This document shows, one piece after another, positions 60,641-64,000 of a stretch of DNA of 64,000 nt. The position numbers and the translations under genes are program-made. The DNA comes from Cinnamomum chago (Eukaryota; Streptophyta; Magnoliopsida; Laurales; Lauraceae): contig CP142458.1 in assembly GCA_038049695.1 (NCBI GenBank), forward strand, positions 64,823,501 through 64,887,500. Reading direction: 5' to 3'. How positions within the stretch are numbered: the first letter of the stretch is position 1; each line of letters starts with the position of its first letter. The notes below the pieces were generated by a model, which saw only the letters and a program-made list of their open reading frames with translations, searched no databases and was not told the origin of the DNA.

Positions 60641-61200
60641 GGAAACTCCCACACGACCCATGAGTCCCAACTTCTACACTGAGCCATGACAATAAAAACA
60701 AAAACTCGTAAGCCCTTAAAAAACCATAGTCTCCAACGCAGCAGCACTTTCTTCTCATCTCCTCTCCTCCTCCTCCTCCTTCTTCCTCACAAAATCGCCA
60801 TCTCCAAAACCCTCTCTTTCTTTCCTTCAAATCCATCCATCGCTTTCCCATCGATCACAATCGATCAATCACCACCTCCCTCCTATTTCCAACTTCTCAG
60901 ATTGAATCACCCAATCATCGAAATTCATCTCATGCCAATCTATCTCTATCTCTCTCTCACACATATCTCATCACCATTTCAATTTCTTGATCGATCAATC
61001 TCTCTCTGATGTTGTTTTGATTCAATTCTGATCCCTTCATATTCATATCTCAGTCTCCATCACTTCCAAATCCTCCTCTTTTCATCTATTCATCACTCTC
61101 TTCAGTTAGGGTTAGGGTTAGGGTTTTTGTTTTTTCGATCTGTTTATAAAGGTCTCTGCTTTTTTCTGATTTTGATTGTGATTCTGATTGTTCTAAGTAA
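60523..61200 (+). promoter_or_regulatory. Promoter and 5' leader of eIF5B
   Basis: The last MITE remnants end at about 60640. The next 500 bp turn pyrimidine-rich (CTCCTCCTCCTCCTCC at 60764-60780; several CTCTCTCT runs), as is common for leaders of plant translation genes. I cannot place the transcription start, nor exclude a leader intron. Confidence 0.5.
61106..61127 (+). promoter_or_regulatory. Telo-box-like (TTAGGG)3 GTTT in the eIF5B leader
   Basis: Three tandem TTAGGG units end in TTAGGGTTT, the reverse complement of the plant telo box AAACCCTAA. Telo boxes are common in promoters and leaders of ribosomal-protein and translation-factor genes, where they support expression in dividing cells. 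It lies 74-95 bp before the ATG. Confidence 0.65.
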
Positions 61201-64000
61201 ATGGGTAAGAAGAAGTCAGCTATCACGGCCTCCGCCGCCGCCGCCGGGGAAGAAGAGATCCCGGCAGTCCAGGCTGGTAAGAAACCCAAGAAGAAAGGGG
61301 CCCACATCGACGACGACGAGTACTCGATCGGCACGGAGCTCTCCGACGATATCCAGTCGGAGAAGCAAGGCCTTGACGACGAACCCCCCGCCGCTGGAAA
61401 GAAGAAGGGGAAGAAGGGCGGCAGCAAGGCGAAGCCCAACGATGAGGACGAGGAGGAGGAAGAGGCCGCCGCCGTCGAAGCTGCCCCCCCTTTTGCTGGT
61501 AAGAAGAAGCCGAAATCGAAGAAGGGGGGCGGTAACAGTTTGTTCACCGCCTCCGCTTTCGATGCCCTTGAAGACAATAACGATGCGGTGGAGCCCGGGA
61601 AACCGGATTTAGATGAGGACGAGCAAGCGCCTTCCATGGTTTTTGCAGGGAAGAAGAAGTCCAAGGGGAAGAAGGGCAGGTCGGCTTTTGATGCTCTTGA
61701 AGACGATGACGATGAGGTGGAGCCCGAGAAACCCGCTTCGGAGGAGGGCGAGGATGCTCCGGCCATCACCTTTGCTGGTAAGAAGAAGCCATCCAAATCC
61801 TCCAAAAAGAGTAATTCTGTTTTTACTGCGTCTATTCTCAATGATGTTGATGATGATAGTGCTGACATTGGTGTGAATTCTATTAACAACAATGAAAATA
61901 AAGTAGAGGATGATGGTGTTCCAGCCATTGCTTTCTCTGGGAAGAAGAAGTCATCTAAATCTTCAAAGAAAAGCAATAGTTTTGATGTGGGTCTTGATGA
62001 TGAGGATAGTACTGATGTTGCCATTAGTTCTAGTAGTAGGGTAGAGGATGATGATGATGATGCCACTCAGATTTCATTCTCTGGTAAGAAGAAGTCATCT
62101 AAATCTTCCAAGAAGAATAATAGCTTGTTTACTGGGTCGGCAATTGAGGATGATGGTGATGGCACTGGTGAAAATCAAGTGGAGAATGAAGATGATGTCT
62201 CGACGATCACTTTCTCGGGTAAGAAGAAGTCATCGAAATCTTCCAAGAAGAGTAGCAGCTCTACAGTCACCTCTGGTTTTGACTCAGTCCTGGGAGAAGA
62301 AGATAGTGGTGTGATTGAAAAACCTTCTATGGATGGCATTATTAGTAGTTCCAATGAGCTGGGTAGAAAGAATGATAATGATGTCAAAGATGAAAAACAA
62401 GGGAGTGAGAGCGTGGCTGAACCTTCAAAGAAGCAGAAGAAGGGTAAGAAGAAGAGTGGAAGGACAGCCCAGGAGGAGGATGACCTTGAAAAGATTCTTG
62501 CAGAGCTTGGTGAAGGGCCTCTGCCTCCAAAACCTACGGCTCCTCCTCCCCCAGAGAAAGTTGAAGTTCTGCCTGAACCAGTTAAACCCGTGGATGTTGG
62601 AGTTGAGGAGAAGGATGCTGAAGTGGAGGAAAAAGAAGGTGGCGAGTCTGCGGCTGCTAAGAAGAAGAAGAAAAAGAAGGAAAAGGAGAAAGAAAAGAAG
62701 GCAGCAGCTGCAGCGGCCACTGCGGCAGTGGAGGCTGCAAAGGAAGAGAAGCAGGAAGAAACAAAGAGCAAGCTTTCTGACAAAAAAATCCCAAAGCATG
62801 TCAGAGAAATGCAGGAGGCACTAGCAAGGCGGAAAGAAGCAGAAGAGAGGAAAAAGAGAGAAGAAGAGGAAAAGTTGAGGAGGGAGGAAGAGGAGCGCCG
62901 GCGGCTGGAGGAGCAGGAAAGACTGGCAGAAGAAGCGAGGCGGAGGAAAAAAGAGAGAGAAAAGGAGAAACTTTTAAAGAAAAAGCAGGAAGGTAAGCTT
63001 CTAACAGGCAAGCAAAAGGAAGAGGCCCGCAGATTGGAGGCGATGAGGAACCAATTTCTTGCATCGCATGGCCAGCTACCCATTGCGAACAACGAGACTT
63101 CAACAAGCAAAAGGCCAAAGTATGAAAGCAAAAAAGCAAAGCATGGTTCTGGACAGGGACATGGTGGGGCAGCTGCAAAGGTGGTGGAAACTGTGGAGGT
63201 TGTGGAAAACCTGCTCGATAGTGTGCCTGATGTTGAACCGTCAGAAATCGAGAAGGTCGAAGAGGAGTCCTCAGTTGGTGATGTTGAGCAGCAGGTAGTT
63301 GAAGAAAATGGAGTTGAAGAAGAAGATGATGATGAGGAGTGGGATGCGAAAAGCTGGGATGATGTGGATGTCGCCTTGCCTGCTAAGAGTGCGTTTGCTG
63401 AGGAGGAGGCTGAATCTACGGTGAAGAAAGACACCAAGCGCTTAACATCATCCAATTCAATGAACTTGGAAGTGCCTCCTGCACCTGCCAAACCTACAGT
63501 TGCCAGTAAAAAGGTTGCTCCTCAGGCACCTGTGAAAAGTCCTGACACAGATAGTAAAGGTGAAGATCATGAAGCTGAAGAAGCTCATGAAAAGCCAAAG
63601 AGAAAAGAAACTGCAATGAAAAGGGAGCAACGGGCAGCAGAGGCTCTGTCTAAAGCGAGTGTAGATGACCTTCGCTCTCCAATTTGTTGCATTCTTGGCC
63701 ACGTCGATACTGGTAAAACCAAGCTGCTTGATTGCATTCGAGGCACTAATGTTCAGGAGGGTGAGGCTGGAGGCATTACACAGCAGATTGGTGCTACATA
63801 TTTCCCTGCAGAAAATATAAGGGATAGAACAAAGGAGCTTAAAGCTGATGCGAAGCTGAGGGTCCCTGGTCTGCTGGTGATTGATACTCCAGGACACGAG
63901 TCATTCACAAATCTGCGGTCACGAGGCTCTGGTTTATGTGACATTGCAATTTTGGTGGTGGACATTATGCATGGCCTAGAACCACAGACTATTGAGTCTC
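61201..64000 (+). CDS. eIF5B: Eukaryotic translation initiation factor 5B (eIF5B), N-terminal 933 codons, runs off the right edge
   Basis: One open frame from ATG 61201 to the window end without stop or intron. Residues 25-350 are a lysine-rich, acidic tract with six F(A/S)GKKK repeats (starting at residues 98, 148, 191, 245, 293, 338), most followed by SKSSKK. Residues about 481-520 are KEKE-like and 535-620 a highly charged helix ([18 protein letters not shown]). The GTPase domain begins near 825: P-loop GHVDTGKT at 833-840, switch 1 [10 protein letters not shown] at 857-866, and DTPGHE at 895-900. eIF5B is the GTPase that joins the 60S subunit to the initiation complex in the cytosol. The P-loop Thr-Gly-Lys-Thr is intact. 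Domains II-IV (about 350-400 residues) lie beyond the window. The start follows TAAGTAA in a leader with stops in frame, so it is well placed. Confidence 0.97.
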   Translation, partial: MGKKKSAITASAAAAGEEEIPAVQAGKKPKKKGAHIDDDEYSIGTELSDDIQSEKQGLDDEPPAAGKKKGKKGGSKAKPNDEDEEEEEAAAVEAAPPFAGKKKPKSKKGGGNSLFTASAFDALEDNNDAVEPGKPDLDEDEQAPSMVFAGKKKSKGKKGRSAFDALEDDDDEVEPEKPASEEGEDAPAITFAGKKKPSKSSKKSNSVFTASILNDVDDDSADIGVNSINNNENKVEDDGVPAIAFSGKKKSSKSSKKSNSFDVGLDDEDSTDVAISSSSRVEDDDDDATQISFSGKKKSSKSSKKNNSLFTGSAIEDDGDGTGENQVENEDDVSTITFSGKKKSSKSSKKSSSSTVTSGFDSVLGEEDSGVIEKPSMDGIISSSNELGRKNDNDVKDEKQGSESVAEPSKKQKKGKKKSGRTAQEEDDLEKILAELGEGPLPPKPTAPPPPEKVEVLPEPVKPVDVGVEEKDAEVEEKEGGESAAAKKKKKKKEKEKEKKAAAAAATAAVEAAKEEKQEETKSKLSDKKIPKHVREMQEALARRKEAEERKKREEEEKLRREEEERRRLEEQERLAEEARRRKKEREKEKLLKKKQEGKLLTGKQKEEARRLEAMRNQFLASHGQLPIANNETSTSKRPKYESKKAKHGSGQGHGGAAAKVVETVEVVENLLDSVPDVEPSEIEKVEEESSVGDVEQQVVEENGVEEEDDDEEWDAKSWDDVDVALPAKSAFAEEEAESTVKKDTKRLTSSNSMNLEVPPAPAKPTVASKKVAPQAPVKSPDTDSKGEDHEAEEAHEKPKRKETAMKREQRAAEALSKASVDDLRSPICCILGHVDTGKTKLLDCIRGTNVQEGEAGGITQQIGATYFPAENIRDRTKELKADAKLRVPGLLVIDTPGHESFTNLRSRGSGLCDIAILVVDIMHGLEPQTIES

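Noticed and set aside
61106-61127. Interstitial telomere insertion
   Set aside because: Only three TTAGGG units, in the setting of a telo box; too short and of the wrong unit for a plant telomere remnant.
61086-63965. Long open frames on the minus strand and in other plus frames across eIF5B
   Set aside because: They are by-products of the Lys/Glu/Asp-rich codon pattern of eIF5B (giving Ser/Leu/Phe-rich antisense), and the eIF5B frame is continuous and homologous.

Overview
The window is nuclear DNA from a flowering plant. Genes are few and intron-bearing. The space between them is AT-rich and filled with MULE, hAT, Helitron, SINE, MITE and LTR remnants, and the host genes are plant-specific families (a UPBEAT1-like and an IBH1-like atypical bHLH, a plastid-type GNAT acetyltransferase, a plant eIF5B). 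Nothing fixes the species; a magnoliid or other early-branching angiosperm is only a guess.

Layout. 1-5165 is Mutator-like (MULE) territory: a plant mobile domain gene on + (cut by the left edge) faces a transposase-OTU gene on -. Two arrays of one 33-bp palindromic unit flank the transposase gene. 5915-9675 is a short-LTR, TRIM-like fossil with a 2.7-kb solo LTR nested in it. 9929-10311 is a hAT MITE with a perfect 8-bp target duplication. 10320-15600 is mostly unassigned. 15719-15964 encodes the UPBEAT1-like bHLH. 18533-23280 holds three Helitrons head to tail. 23281-35900 carries scattered MITEs, two tRNA-derived SINEs (one inserted inside a MITE) and simple repeats. 36008-36574 encodes the IBH1-like bHLH. 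43084-51800 (-) is a five-exon acetyltransferase gene that can be assembled from clean splice sites; its largest intron carries a hAT MITE. 53509-60640 is a MITE nest. 61201 to the right edge is the start of eIF5B, one uninterrupted frame through the beginning of the GTPase domain.

The four host genes do not form a pathway. The two bHLH genes code for small HLH regulators with poor basic regions, of the kind that tunes root growth and cell elongation in other plants. The acetyltransferase is predicted to act in plastids, and eIF5B in cytosolic ribosomal subunit joining. The most unusual signals are the paired 33-bp arrays around the MULE gene and the Helitron concatemer with stacked 3' ends.
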